Source: Chitinophagaceae bacterium (lineage in GTDB: Bacteria; Bacteroidota; Bacteroidia; Chitinophagales; Chitinophagaceae). From it: a DNA stretch of 58,248 nucleotides. The position numbers and the translations under genes were made by a program. Below the pieces are notes generated by a model. It was not told the origin of the DNA. It searched no databases and worked only from the letters and a program-made list of their open reading frames with translations. The stretch covers positions 1 through 58,248 of the forward strand of contig JAHEMN010000005.1 of NCBI GenBank assembly GCA_024643645.1, written 5' to 3'. Below, piece by piece: positions 35,857 to 44,801 of the stretch. Position 1 is the stretch's first letter. Every line of letters starts with the position of its first letter.

Positions 35857-35917
35857 GAGAAAAGGAGACAAAATAGAATAATCTGTTTATCTCCATTTCT
35901 CTCATTTACTCTAAGCC

Positions 35918-37642
35918 CTATTTTAAATTCACAATCCTCTTATCCTTCGGATACTTTACTATATAACTAAACCTTACTTTTTTACTTTCCCCGGGCTTCA
36001 GGTCAATTTTCCAGGTAAGCACTCCGGTTTCATTATTCACCATAGCATCACCATCATCATCCAGTTTTATTTCTACCTCTTTTATTGTACTTAGTGGATA
36101 TTGATCTTTCAGTAACAGATTTACATCCGTCAATTTATTATTCTTAACAATGATCTCATAAGTGAATACCTGTTTGCTATCTCTACCGGAGGTCTTAATA
36201 CTACTTAGTTCTTTAACCAATGATCGTTTAACAGCAATTCTCTTATCCCTGCCCAAAGAAAGATTTAGCGTATCAGCAGTAGTGATCGGATCAATAACTG
36301 ACTTTCCGATATAAGTATCATCCATAATTATGTTTGCATCACCCGGCAATAGATCAAGATTTTGCCAGTCAGCTACTTCTGCTAACAGGTAAGCTTCTTT
36401 ATCAACTCTTGGAACAGCGTAATTTTTTAAAGTGCAGGTTATCTCCTGGTCTTTAATCGTGACGCTATGCAATTGCCCATCACTTTCAATATCATAAGGC
36501 AAGTCGATTTCGAAATTGGTATTCAATTGACCTTCATTTAGTGTTGTATATTGTTGTAGGGTACTCGGATCAATTGTATTATCCTTTAATTTCTGTTGTT
36601 TATATGAGCCATCCAATCCTGTAACTACCACTTCAGCTAGAACTTTATCTTCAGAATAGGACTGGATCATATTTCTGGTCGCATTACCCTGGGCTGCTCT
36701 TTTTTGCAGATCTGTATAAATGCCGGGAACATATAATTGAAGGTACCACGGTGTTAATACCGGTGCATTTACTCCGAAATTGGGAGTACCGGTACTTAGG
36801 GTAAGTTTTGTATTCTTCCAGTCAATACCCGTTGTTTGTGTAAGTGACGCTTTGTAGACCATCTTCACTTTATTTGTTTTTGAATTTACCCGTATATCAT
36901 AAATAGCAGTCCATCCTGCATTGGAAGTATAATATGATAGCTCTACAGGTATTTCGCCAGAACTTTTACACATAACTTGTAAAAATACCTGGCCATATGG
37001 TTTTTCTTTTATTGGCATTTTTAAAGTCAGCAGACTTATTTTTTTCCGGTAATCTGAAATTCGTTCATTATAAGTATTAATGGTTTGATTGTGATTATAT
37101 ATGCTGGTTTTTGATTTTTCAATCTTGGAGTTATAATATTCGAGCAACTTCAATAATTCAGCACTGGTAATTTCTTTATTACCATTCGACTTTATTGTAG
37201 TTTCTATCAATAATCCTGTTTTATTCAAAATTTCATTATCAATTGCGATAAGATTATTTACCCTTCCAATTTCCTTTTGTACTAATATTATACTGTCTTC
37301 CAATCTTTCTGCTTCTTTTGGCTTTTCCGGTATTGTTGCCACCGGATAAAACACTTTAAATTTATGCGACATCAGGGCTACATCTTCTGGTACACTGATC
37401 TGCAAACTGTTAATATCAATATTTGTACTTAGTTGACTGATAACAATTGTTTTGGTTTTTGCATCAACTTTTATTTTGGATTGATGTGTTAACTCTGCCC
37501 CATAACCAAAATAAACAGTAGCACTGGGTATCGTAGCATTTGCCTTTACTGTATCATTATTTTCTTTTGATATACTCTGAGCAGTACTGCTAAATTGCAC
37601 ACAAAGGATCATCATCCAAAAAATCCGGATTTTTTTTATCAT
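35918..37642 (-). CDS. DUF4139 family (mucoidy inhibitor MuiA-like) protein
   Basis: The 574-residue product has a signal peptide (MIKKIRIFWMMILCVQFSST), an N-terminal DUF4140-like domain with a helical coiled segment (about residues 95-190), and a C-terminal beta-rich DUF4139 domain (about 215-574, VELSYYTSNAGWTAIYDIRV and the ending FSYIVKYPKDKRI). Domain order matches MuiA-like proteins, of unknown mechanism. It is periplasmic or surface-located by its signal peptide, with no catalytic motif that I recognise. It stands alone, divergent from mutS. Confidence 0.88.
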   Translation of the reverse strand: MIKKIRIFWMMILCVQFSSTAQSISKENNDTVKANATIPSATVYFGYGAELTHQSKIKVDAKTKTIVISQLSTNIDINSLQISVPEDVALMSHKFKVFYPVATIPEKPKEAERLEDSIILVQKEIGRVNNLIAIDNEILNKTGLLIETTIKSNGNKEITSAELLKLLEYYNSKIEKSKTSIYNHNQTINTYNERISDYRKKISLLTLKMPIKEKPYGQVFLQVMCKSSGEIPVELSYYTSNAGWTAIYDIRVNSKTNKVKMVYKASLTQTTGIDWKNTKLTLSTGTPNFGVNAPVLTPWYLQLYVPGIYTDLQKRAAQGNATRNMIQSYSEDKVLAEVVVTGLDGSYKQQKLKDNTIDPSTLQQYTTLNEGQLNTNFEIDLPYDIESDGQLHSVTIKDQEITCTLKNYAVPRVDKEAYLLAEVADWQNLDLLPGDANIIMDDTYIGKSVIDPITTADTLNLSLGRDKRIAVKRSLVKELSSIKTSGRDSKQVFTYEIIVKNNKLTDVNLLLKDQYPLSTIKEVEIKLDDDGDAMVNNETGVLTWKIDLKPGESKKVRFSYIVKYPKDKRIVNLK

Positions 37643-37697
37643 AGCTAATATTTTTTTAACAGATGCAGAATAAAAGAAGGTTACATAAACACTTTCT

Positions 37698-37705
37698 TAT
37701 TTTTG
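37698..37705 (+). promoter_or_regulatory. mutS -7 promoter element
   Basis: TATTTTTG matches the -7 consensus and ends six bases before the ATG at 37712. No TTTG lies at the standard upstream spacing. The mRNA would be nearly leaderless. Confidence 0.5.
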
Positions 37706-37711
37706 TTCATA

Positions 37712-40351
37712 ATGGCGAAAACGAAGACATCTGAAACACCAATGATGCAGCAGCATAAGGCTATAAAGCAGAAGTATCCTGATGCCATTCTGCTGTTTCG
37801 GGTTGGAGATTTTTATGAAACCTTTGGCCAGGATGCTGTAATAGCCTCCGGAGTACTGGGAATTACCCTTACAAAAAGAAATAATGGCGCTGCTTCCTCA
37901 TCAGAACTGGCAGGATTTCCACATCATGCATTGGACACCTATTTACATAAATTGGTAAAAGCCGGGCATCGTGTTGCTATTTGTGATCAATTGGAAGATC
38001 CTAAACAAGCTAAAGGAATTGTGAAAAGAGGTGTTACAGATATGGTAACACCAGGTACTACTGTTAATGATAAACTATTAGAGCATCATAGCAATAATTT
38101 TCTGGCTGCCATCCATTTTGCCCCTAATGAAGAATTTGGTCTCGCTTTTTTAGACATTTCTACCGGTGAATTTTTTATTGCAGAAGGTGACAGAGAATAT
38201 GCGGATAAGCTGTTACAAAGTTTTAAACCGGCAGAGGTAGTATTTCAAAGGCATCAACAAAAAAAATTCAAAGAATTTTTTAGCAGTAAGATCTATACCT
38301 ATACTTTGGACGAATGGATTTTTGACAATACCTATGCTGAAGATATTCTTTTAAAACATTTTCAAACACATTCCTTAAAAGGATTTGGTGTTGATGATTT
38401 GAAAAATGGCTTAAATGCTGCAGGTGCGATTCTACATTATTTAAAAGATACCGAACATCCGAATCTGCAACACATCACATCCCTTCAGCGGTTGGACCGG
38501 GAAGATTTTTTATGGATGGACCGGTTTACGATCCGAAACCTGGAACTAGTGACAGGTAATTCAGATGGCAACCATACACTTTTAAGCGTATTAGATAATA
38601 CAGTTTCCCCAATGGGTGCCAGACTATTGAAACGCTGGATCGTTTTTCCTTTAAAAGATATTCAAAAGATCAATGAACGTTTAGATACCGTTGAATACTT
38701 AATTAAAGAAACAGAATTAAGAAATAAAATAACACAGCATTTAAAACAATGTGGAGATATTGAAAGACTTGTTTCCAAGATTCCCTTGAAAAAAATTAAC
38801 CCCAGAGAAGTATTACAATTAGCCAGAGGCTTAAAACAAGTTGCCGATATCAAACAAATTTGTTTAACAACAGATAACCAATATTTAAAAAGACTCGGTG
38901 ACGCTTTGAACCCTTGTCCATATATAGCTGAAAAAATAGTTAAGGAAATAGTTGAAAATCCACCAGCAATTGCTGCTAAGGGTGGTATAATGAATAGCGG
39001 AGTCAGTCAGGAACTAGATGAGCTTCGCAAAATTTCTCATAGTGGAAAAGAATATCTCACACAATTACAACAAAAAGAAGCAGAACGAACAGGTATCAGT
39101 TCACTTAAAATAGGATTCAATAATGTATTTGGCTATTACCTGGAAGTAACAAATTCGCATAAAAATAAAGTGCCCCAGGAATGGATGCGAAAACAAACAC
39201 TAACAAATGCAGAAAGGTATATCACTGCTGAGTTAAAAGAATATGAAGAAAAAATAACGGGTGCAGAAGATAAAATCCTAAAAATTGAACTGGAACTTTT
39301 TGAAGCATTACTAAATGAATTGAATGATTATTTAGCTCCTGTACAGATCAATGGTAATTTATTGGCCATACAAGATTGCCTTTGCTGTTTTGCCAATAAT
39401 GCAATTCAATATCAATATAAAAAACCGCAAATACATAAAGGTGATGAACTGACAATAACTGAAGGCCGACATCCGGTAATTGAAAGAAATTTGCCTATTG
39501 GAGAATCCTATATAAGTAATGATATTGAATTAAATAAAACAGAGCAACAACTCATCATATTGACCGGGCCAAATATGAGTGGAAAATCTGCTTTACTCCG
39601 GCAAACTGCTTTAATTACTTTAATGGCACATACAGGTTCTTTTGTTCCGGCAAAAGAAGCTAAGATCGCCTTAACAGATAAGATCTTTACCAGAGTTGGA
39701 GCATCTGATAATTTAAGTGGCGGAGAGTCAACTTTTATGGTTGAGATGAACGAAACTGCATCCATCATAAATAATATTTCAGATAAAAGCCTGATACTTT
39801 TAGATGAAATAGGCCGGGGTACATCCACTTATGATGGTATTTCGATTGCCTGGAGTATAGCTGAGTATTTACATCAATCTCCACACCAACCTAAAACATT
39901 ATTTGCCACCCATTATCATGAATTGAATGAATTAGAGGAAAAGTTTCCCCGTGCAAAAAACTTTCATGTAACTAATAAGGAAGTTGGAAATAAAATCATA
40001 TTCCTTAGAAAGTTAGCCCGTGGAGGCAGTACCCACAGCTTTGGAATCCATGTGGCTAAAATGGCCGGAATGCCACCAACATTAATTGAAAGGGCAAATG
40101 AAATACTCCAACACCTGGAGAGTATTCATGATAGTGGAAAAACAGATAATAATGACCCGAAAGCCAATACCCAGGGATTGAAAGAAGCGGTCAAAAATAT
40201 ATCAACATCTAAAATGCAGCTTTCTATTTTTGATGCTCATTCCGAAACTTTTGATGAAATCCGAAAAATACTGGAAAGTACAGACATAAACCGTCTTACA
40301 CCCGTTGAAGCATTATTAAAGCTTCAGGAAATCAAAAACAGGCTTAAATAA
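37712..40351 (+). CDS. mutS: DNA mismatch repair protein MutS
   Basis: The 879-residue protein recognises mismatches. The N-terminal mismatch-binding domain has FRVGDFYETFGQDA (the Phe-x-Glu mismatch wedge); the connector, clamp and ATPase domains follow. Walker A TGPNMSGKS is at about residues 618-626, Walker B LILLDEIGRGTSTYDG near 697-712 and TLFATHYHEL near 728-737. Length is typical of MutS1. I chose the ATG at 37712 (MAKTKTSETP) because the longer start is a TTG inside the promoter. Confidence 0.97.
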   Translation: MAKTKTSETPMMQQHKAIKQKYPDAILLFRVGDFYETFGQDAVIASGVLGITLTKRNNGAASSSELAGFPHHALDTYLHKLVKAGHRVAICDQLEDPKQAKGIVKRGVTDMVTPGTTVNDKLLEHHSNNFLAAIHFAPNEEFGLAFLDISTGEFFIAEGDREYADKLLQSFKPAEVVFQRHQQKKFKEFFSSKIYTYTLDEWIFDNTYAEDILLKHFQTHSLKGFGVDDLKNGLNAAGAILHYLKDTEHPNLQHITSLQRLDREDFLWMDRFTIRNLELVTGNSDGNHTLLSVLDNTVSPMGARLLKRWIVFPLKDIQKINERLDTVEYLIKETELRNKITQHLKQCGDIERLVSKIPLKKINPREVLQLARGLKQVADIKQICLTTDNQYLKRLGDALNPCPYIAEKIVKEIVENPPAIAAKGGIMNSGVSQELDELRKISHSGKEYLTQLQQKEAERTGISSLKIGFNNVFGYYLEVTNSHKNKVPQEWMRKQTLTNAERYITAELKEYEEKITGAEDKILKIELELFEALLNELNDYLAPVQINGNLLAIQDCLCCFANNAIQYQYKKPQIHKGDELTITEGRHPVIERNLPIGESYISNDIELNKTEQQLIILTGPNMSGKSALLRQTALITLMAHTGSFVPAKEAKIALTDKIFTRVGASDNLSGGESTFMVEMNETASIINNISDKSLILLDEIGRGTSTYDGISIAWSIAEYLHQSPHQPKTLFATHYHELNELEEKFPRAKNFHVTNKEVGNKIIFLRKLARGGSTHSFGIHVAKMAGMPPTLIERANEILQHLESIHDSGKTDNNDPKANTQGLKEAVKNISTSKMQLSIFDAHSETFDEIRKILESTDINRLTPVEALLKLQEIKNRLK

Positions 40352-40435
40352 CAAGCTTTCACTCTTTATTTTTTCTTTTATTGAAAAATATTGCCATATA
40401 GAAAAACTCCTTATTTTTACTATAAATTCGCTTAT

Positions 40436-40909
40436 ATGAAATTAATAAAACTAACTGCTTTACCTATTTTGTTATTTGTTTCGCTATTAATGCTTTCTTC
40501 TTGTGAGCCAGATGCCGAACTTAAAAAAATTACTGATTTCCAAAAATCCGGTATAGTAATGAGTGGGGCCCAGGAAACACCTGCAGTAGCTTCTAGTTCT
40601 CTTGGAACATTGAATGTTTTTTATACCCGTGAAACCAGAATTTTAAGTTACACGATTAACTGGTCAGGATTATCTGGAAATCCAACTGGCATGCATGTAC
40701 ATGGACTAGCTCCTTCCGGTTATGCAGCAAGCGTTGTTCAAACGATTTCAACAAGTGGTTTAACTACTTCAGGATCTAAGTCGGGAACAATGCTGGTTGA
40801 TGGAGTTGTGATAAAAGAGAATGACCTTTTAAATGGATTTTATTATATAAATATTCATACCGCAGCTTATCCTGGCGGTGAGATCAGAGGTCAGATCAAA
40901 TTTCAATAA
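40436..40909 (+). CDS. CHRD domain lipoprotein
   Basis: The 157-residue product has a lipoprotein signal peptide with lipobox LMLSSC (Cys about residue 22), then a CHRD domain (about residues 40-157): VMSGAQETPAVASSSLGTLN, GMHVHG and the PGGEIRGQIKF ending. CHRD domains are beta-sandwich folds first described in chordin and common in secreted bacterial proteins; the function here is unknown. The ATG at 40436 is used because the longer start is a TTG and would lengthen the signal peptide. Confidence 0.87.
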   Translation: MKLIKLTALPILLFVSLLMLSSCEPDAELKKITDFQKSGIVMSGAQETPAVASSSLGTLNVFYTRETRILSYTINWSGLSGNPTGMHVHGLAPSGYAASVVQTISTSGLTTSGSKSGTMLVDGVVIKENDLLNGFYYINIHTAAYPGGEIRGQIKFQ

Positions 40910-40931
40910 ATCTAATTTTCAATAACATATT

Positions 40932-40966
40932 AAAACCGTATCGCATTAAACGATACGGTTTTTTAT
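40932..40966 (+). terminator. terminator between CHRD and SET-domain genes
   Basis: A perfect 12-bp stem with arms 40932-40943 and 40951-40962 (AAAACCGTATCG) has a 7-base loop and a T-run after it. It lies between convergent genes and could act for both, since the minus side also ends in T. Confidence 0.9.
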
Positions 40967-41346
40967 TTTGCAGCAAACCACAAAGGCGTATCATCATCCC
41001 AGTCACCATTATAATTTATCAATAACTCCTCCCCTGCTTTTATCATTCTTACTGTGGTTATACTAATTTGTTGATCCTTATAATTCATTACGTACTCACA
41101 ATTGCTTTGATAAGAATGATTGTATACAGGCACATACCCCATCGCCATACAGCATTGGTCATTATTTTCACCCCATTCAAAAATATAGTCATGTAGTTTA
41201 GTTTGATCTAATAATTTTCTCTCATCCTGACTCATTACAATCACTGGTGATAATTCAATAACAGTTTCAGAAGGTATTTCCTTAGTTGTAAATACTCCAC
41301 GACCCATTAAAGAAGTTGGCGCTATGAATAAATAAGAACTTATCAT
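40963..41346 (-). CDS. SET domain protein
   Basis: The 127-residue protein is essentially one SET domain: APTSLMGRGVFTTKEIPSET at the start, YNHSYQSNCEY near residues 75-85 (matching the NHSxxxN motif that binds SAM), and KAGEELLINYNGDW near 104-117. SET proteins are lysine methyltransferases, mostly eukaryotic, but short single-domain forms occur in bacteria. No partner suggests the target. The post-SET cysteines are absent. Confidence 0.85.
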   Translation of the reverse strand: MISSYLFIAPTSLMGRGVFTTKEIPSETVIELSPVIVMSQDERKLLDQTKLHDYIFEWGENNDQCCMAMGYVPVYNHSYQSNCEYVMNYKDQQISITTVRMIKAGEELLINYNGDWDDDTPLWFAAK

Positions 41347-41435
41347 TTATAAACTTTTGTAAATGTGCCAGATCAAAGTTATTTAATATCAGGATTATAT
41401 TGAATTTGCTGAATCATTTCTCACAACAGACTTCG

Positions 41436-41443
41436 TATTTTTG
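41436..41443 (+). promoter_or_regulatory. mgtE -7 promoter element
   Basis: TATTTTTG ends four bases before the mgtE ATG at 41448, predicting a leaderless mRNA. No TTTG occurs at 19-21 base spacing, so the -33 half is missing or degenerate. Confidence 0.5.
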
Positions 41444-41447
41444 AACT

Positions 41448-42836
41448 ATGTCTACTGAACTGGAAGAACCAACGCTGCAAGAACAGTTTGAATCTATAAT
41501 TCAAACTGAAGATAAGTTAATTATCAAAAAATTTCTTGATGATCAGAACATCAGTGATGTTGCTTCCCTTATTTATGATTTTACAGATTATGATAGTCAG
41601 ATAATAGCTAATATGTCGGTACACCGTGCCGCTAGTGTATTTAAGATTCTTGATCTGTCAGAACAAAAAAAAATTATCCAGGAATTACCTGCAAATACAA
41701 CTGCTAATTTATTAAATGAATTGCCAGCGGATGACCGTACTGACTTTCTTGAAGAACTACCTAGTAATGTAGTAAGGGAGTTGATCAAGTTAATGGATCC
41801 GGAAGAAAGAAAAGTTACATTATCATTATTAGGATATCCGGAAAACAGTATTGGACGATTGATGACACCGGACTATGTGTATGTATATCCCTGGAATACG
41901 ATAGAAGAAGTTTTTTCTACTATACGGAAATATGGCAAAGACAGTGAAACCATAAATGTAATTTATGTTATTAATGAAAAAGGAGAATTACTTGATGATA
42001 TCAGGATCAGTGATTTTATTTTAAGTGCTCCGGATAAAAAAGTTTCTGAATTAATGGATGAAAGGTTTATTTCATTACGAGCGGAAGATGATCAGGAGAC
42101 TGTTTCAGAAATATTCAAAATGAATAACAGGGTTGCATTGCCGGTTATTAGCCAATCTAATAAATTGCTGGGCATCGTTACTATCGATGATATATTGTGG
42201 GTAGCAACTGAAGAATTCAGTGAGGATATGCAAAAAATGGGAGGTACATCTGCGTTAGAAGAACCATATCTGGATATACCTATTTTCAGGTTATATAAAA
42301 AAAGGATCATCTGGCTGATCATTCTTTTTGTTGGGGAAACGATGACCATTGCAGCTATGTCCAGTTTCCAGAAAACATTAGAACAAGTCCTGGTTTTGTC
42401 AACGTTCATTCCACTAATTATCTCGAGTGGGGGCAATAGCGGTTCGCAAGCTGCCACATTAATTATACAAGCCATGGCTTTGGGAGAAGTAACTGTTATC
42501 GATTGGTGGCAAATAGCAAAAAGGGAAATAAAGTCCGGATTAATGATGGGAATCACATTAGGAGTGTTTGGATTTATAATTGTTTATGGCGGATCTTTGG
42601 TTTTTAATTTATTCGGAGAACATTACATTAGAATAGGATTTGCAATTGGTACTGCGATCATAGGTGTAGTGTTATGGGGTACAATCATGGGTTCGATGCT
42701 TCCACTCTTATTAAAACGTTTAGGAGCTGACCCTGCTACTTCCTCTACTCCATTTATTGCAACATTAGTAGACGTAACAGGATTATTGATATACTTTGGT
42801 ACAGCTTTTTTAATGTTAAAAGGTGTTTTACTATAA
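41448..42836 (+). CDS. mgtE: magnesium transporter MgtE
   Basis: The 462-residue protein has an N-terminal helical MgtE_N domain (about residues 30-135, with LPADDRTDFLEELP), two CBS domains (about 140-260, YVYPWNTIEEVFSTIRKYGK onward) that sense magnesium, and a C-terminal channel domain with five membrane helices (about 285-462) bearing LIISSGGNSGSQAATLII. Residues of the pore signature are intact. No magnesium riboswitch was recognised in front, and any leader is only a few bases long. Confidence 0.95.
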   Translation: MSTELEEPTLQEQFESIIQTEDKLIIKKFLDDQNISDVASLIYDFTDYDSQIIANMSVHRAASVFKILDLSEQKKIIQELPANTTANLLNELPADDRTDFLEELPSNVVRELIKLMDPEERKVTLSLLGYPENSIGRLMTPDYVYVYPWNTIEEVFSTIRKYGKDSETINVIYVINEKGELLDDIRISDFILSAPDKKVSELMDERFISLRAEDDQETVSEIFKMNNRVALPVISQSNKLLGIVTIDDILWVATEEFSEDMQKMGGTSALEEPYLDIPIFRLYKKRIIWLIILFVGETMTIAAMSSFQKTLEQVLVLSTFIPLIISSGGNSGSQAATLIIQAMALGEVTVIDWWQIAKREIKSGLMMGITLGVFGFIIVYGGSLVFNLFGEHYIRIGFAIGTAIIGVVLWGTIMGSMLPLLLKRLGADPATSSTPFIATLVDVTGLLIYFGTAFLMLKGVLL

Positions 42837-42894
42837 TAAAAAACACCATTTTCACACTATTAATTATGCAATGAGATGCATATTTTGAAATCAA

Positions 42895-42902
42895 TACCTT
42901 TG
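42895..42902 (+). promoter_or_regulatory. glmS -7 promoter element
   Basis: TACCTTTG matches the -7 consensus 55 bases before the glmS ATG. No clear -33 element. No glmS ribozyme fold was recognised in the 50-base leader, and none is expected in this phylum. Confidence 0.5.
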
Positions 42903-42957
42903 ACGCAATTTTTACTTTTATCTACTTTAATATTGAAAATAAAAAATTGAAAAATAT

Positions 42958-44796
42958 ATGTGCGGAATAGTAGGATATACCGGACCAAGGGAAGCTTACC
43001 CTATCATAATTAAAGGATTAAAAAGACTGGAATATCGGGGGTATGATAGCACAGGAGTAGCTTTACAAAACAGCACAGGTCTGAAAGTGTACAAGAAAAA
43101 AGGGAAAGTAGCGGAGCTAGAAGAAAATATTGTTGGCAAAGACTTACATGCAAATGTTGGTATAGGACATACAAGATGGGCAACACATGGTGAACCAAGT
43201 GACAGAAATGCCCACCCTCATCAATCTGCCAGCGGTAAATTAGCTATGATACATAACGGAATCATAGAAAATTACACCCAACTAAAAAAAGAACTGCTAA
43301 ATAAGGGCTATACATTTACCAGCGATACAGATACAGAAGTGCTGTTGAATTTTATTGAAGAAATTCAAAAGAACAACTCCTGCACTCTAGAGGAGGCTGT
43401 AAGAGTAGCGCTAAAGAGAGTAACCGGTGCTTATGTAATATTATTACTTGATGCAGATAATCCAGATACAATTATTGCTGCAAGAAAAGGAAGTCCGTTA
43501 GTAATTGGTGTTGGAAAAGGTGAACATTTTCTGGGATCAGATGCATCCCCAATGTTAGAATACACTAAAGAGGTAGTATATGTAAATGATTATGAACTGG
43601 CGATCATAAAACCTGATGAGTTAATTCTAAAGAACCTGGGTAATGAAAAAATAACTCCTTATGTACAAAAGCTGGATTTGGAACTGGCAGCGATTGAAAA
43701 AGGCGGTTATGAGCATTTTATGCTCAAAGAAATTTTTGAGCAACCACAAACAATTTATGATTGCTTAAGAGGCAGATTGGATGCCGAAGCAGGTACTATT
43801 ACAATGAGTGGCATTCAACAATATGCTGATCAGATAGTAAATACTAATCGTATTATTATGGTGGCTTGTGGAACAAGTTGGCATGCCGGTCTTATTGCAG
43901 AATATATTTTTGAAGAGCTATGCCGAATCAATGTAGAAGTTGAGTATGCATCTGAGTTTCGATACAGAAATCCCGTTATAAATAAAGGCGATGTCATCAT
44001 TGCTATTTCGCAAAGTGGTGAAACTGCTGACACTTTAGTAGCAATAGATAATGCAAAAGAAAAAGGTGCAATAATATTAGGAGTTGTCAATGTTGTTGGC
44101 TCATCAATTGCCAGAACAAGCCACGGAGGTGCATATACACATGCAGGACCAGAAATAGGAGTGGCTAGTACAAAGGCATTTACAGCTCAACTTGCAGTAC
44201 TTACCATGATAGCCTTGAAGATTGGTTATATAAAAGGAACAATATCACAGGAACGATATTTCCATTTACTTAAAGAATTAAACGATATTCCTGAAAAAGT
44301 TGCCTGGACATTAAAGCAAAGTGAATCTGTTAAAGCATTAGCTGAAAAATATAAAGATGCCCGTGATTTTCTATACCTGGGCAGAGGTTATAATTTTCCA
44401 GTTGCACTGGAAGGTGCATTGAAGTTGAAAGAAATTTCATATATACATGCAGAAGGTTATCCTGCTGCAGAAATGAAACATGGACCTATTGCATTAGTTG
44501 ACGAAAATCTTCCGGTTGTTTTTGTAGCAACCAAAGACACCTACCATGAAAAAGTAGTGAGCAATATGCAGGAGATCAAAGCAAGAAAAGGAATTGTAAT
44601 TTCAGTAATAACTGAGGGTGATGAAATATCCAGAGATCTATCGAATGATGTAATGATCGTACCTGAAGCGGATGAAATTCTGGCACCAATGTTAAGTGTG
44701 ATACCCTTGCAATTATTATCCTATTATATCGGAGTAGCTAAAGGTTGTGATGTTGATAAGCCAAGAAATCTGGCAAAATCTGTAACGGTAGAATAA
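42958..44796 (+). CDS. glmS: glutamine-fructose-6-phosphate aminotransferase
   Basis: The 612-residue enzyme makes glucosamine-6-phosphate for peptidoglycan and LPS. The N-terminal amidotransferase begins MCGIVGYTGPREAYPI with catalytic Cys2; the GIGHTRWATHGEPSD segment is at about 68-82. Two SIS sugar-isomerase domains follow (MVACGTSWHAG, then FLYLGRGYNFPVALEGALKL) and the protein ends KPRNLAKSVTVE with the conserved C-terminal Lys-Ser-Val-Thr-Val-Glu. Length is normal. The DUF4954 gene follows after only five bases. Confidence 0.98.
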   Translation: MCGIVGYTGPREAYPIIIKGLKRLEYRGYDSTGVALQNSTGLKVYKKKGKVAELEENIVGKDLHANVGIGHTRWATHGEPSDRNAHPHQSASGKLAMIHNGIIENYTQLKKELLNKGYTFTSDTDTEVLLNFIEEIQKNNSCTLEEAVRVALKRVTGAYVILLLDADNPDTIIAARKGSPLVIGVGKGEHFLGSDASPMLEYTKEVVYVNDYELAIIKPDELILKNLGNEKITPYVQKLDLELAAIEKGGYEHFMLKEIFEQPQTIYDCLRGRLDAEAGTITMSGIQQYADQIVNTNRIIMVACGTSWHAGLIAEYIFEELCRINVEVEYASEFRYRNPVINKGDVIIAISQSGETADTLVAIDNAKEKGAIILGVVNVVGSSIARTSHGGAYTHAGPEIGVASTKAFTAQLAVLTMIALKIGYIKGTISQERYFHLLKELNDIPEKVAWTLKQSESVKALAEKYKDARDFLYLGRGYNFPVALEGALKLKEISYIHAEGYPAAEMKHGPIALVDENLPVVFVATKDTYHEKVVSNMQEIKARKGIVISVITEGDEISRDLSNDVMIVPEADEILAPMLSVIPLQLLSYYIGVAKGCDVDKPRNLAKSVTVE

Positions 44797-44801
44797 GTAC
44801 C

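Noticed and set aside
42092-42556. A minus-strand open frame of 154 codons opposite mgtE.
   Set aside because: It is an antisense shadow of the MgtE membrane domain, with no promoter or ribosome site.
42903-42957. Possible glmS ribozyme before glmS.
   Set aside because: The 55-base space is too short, and no ribozyme core sequence is visible.
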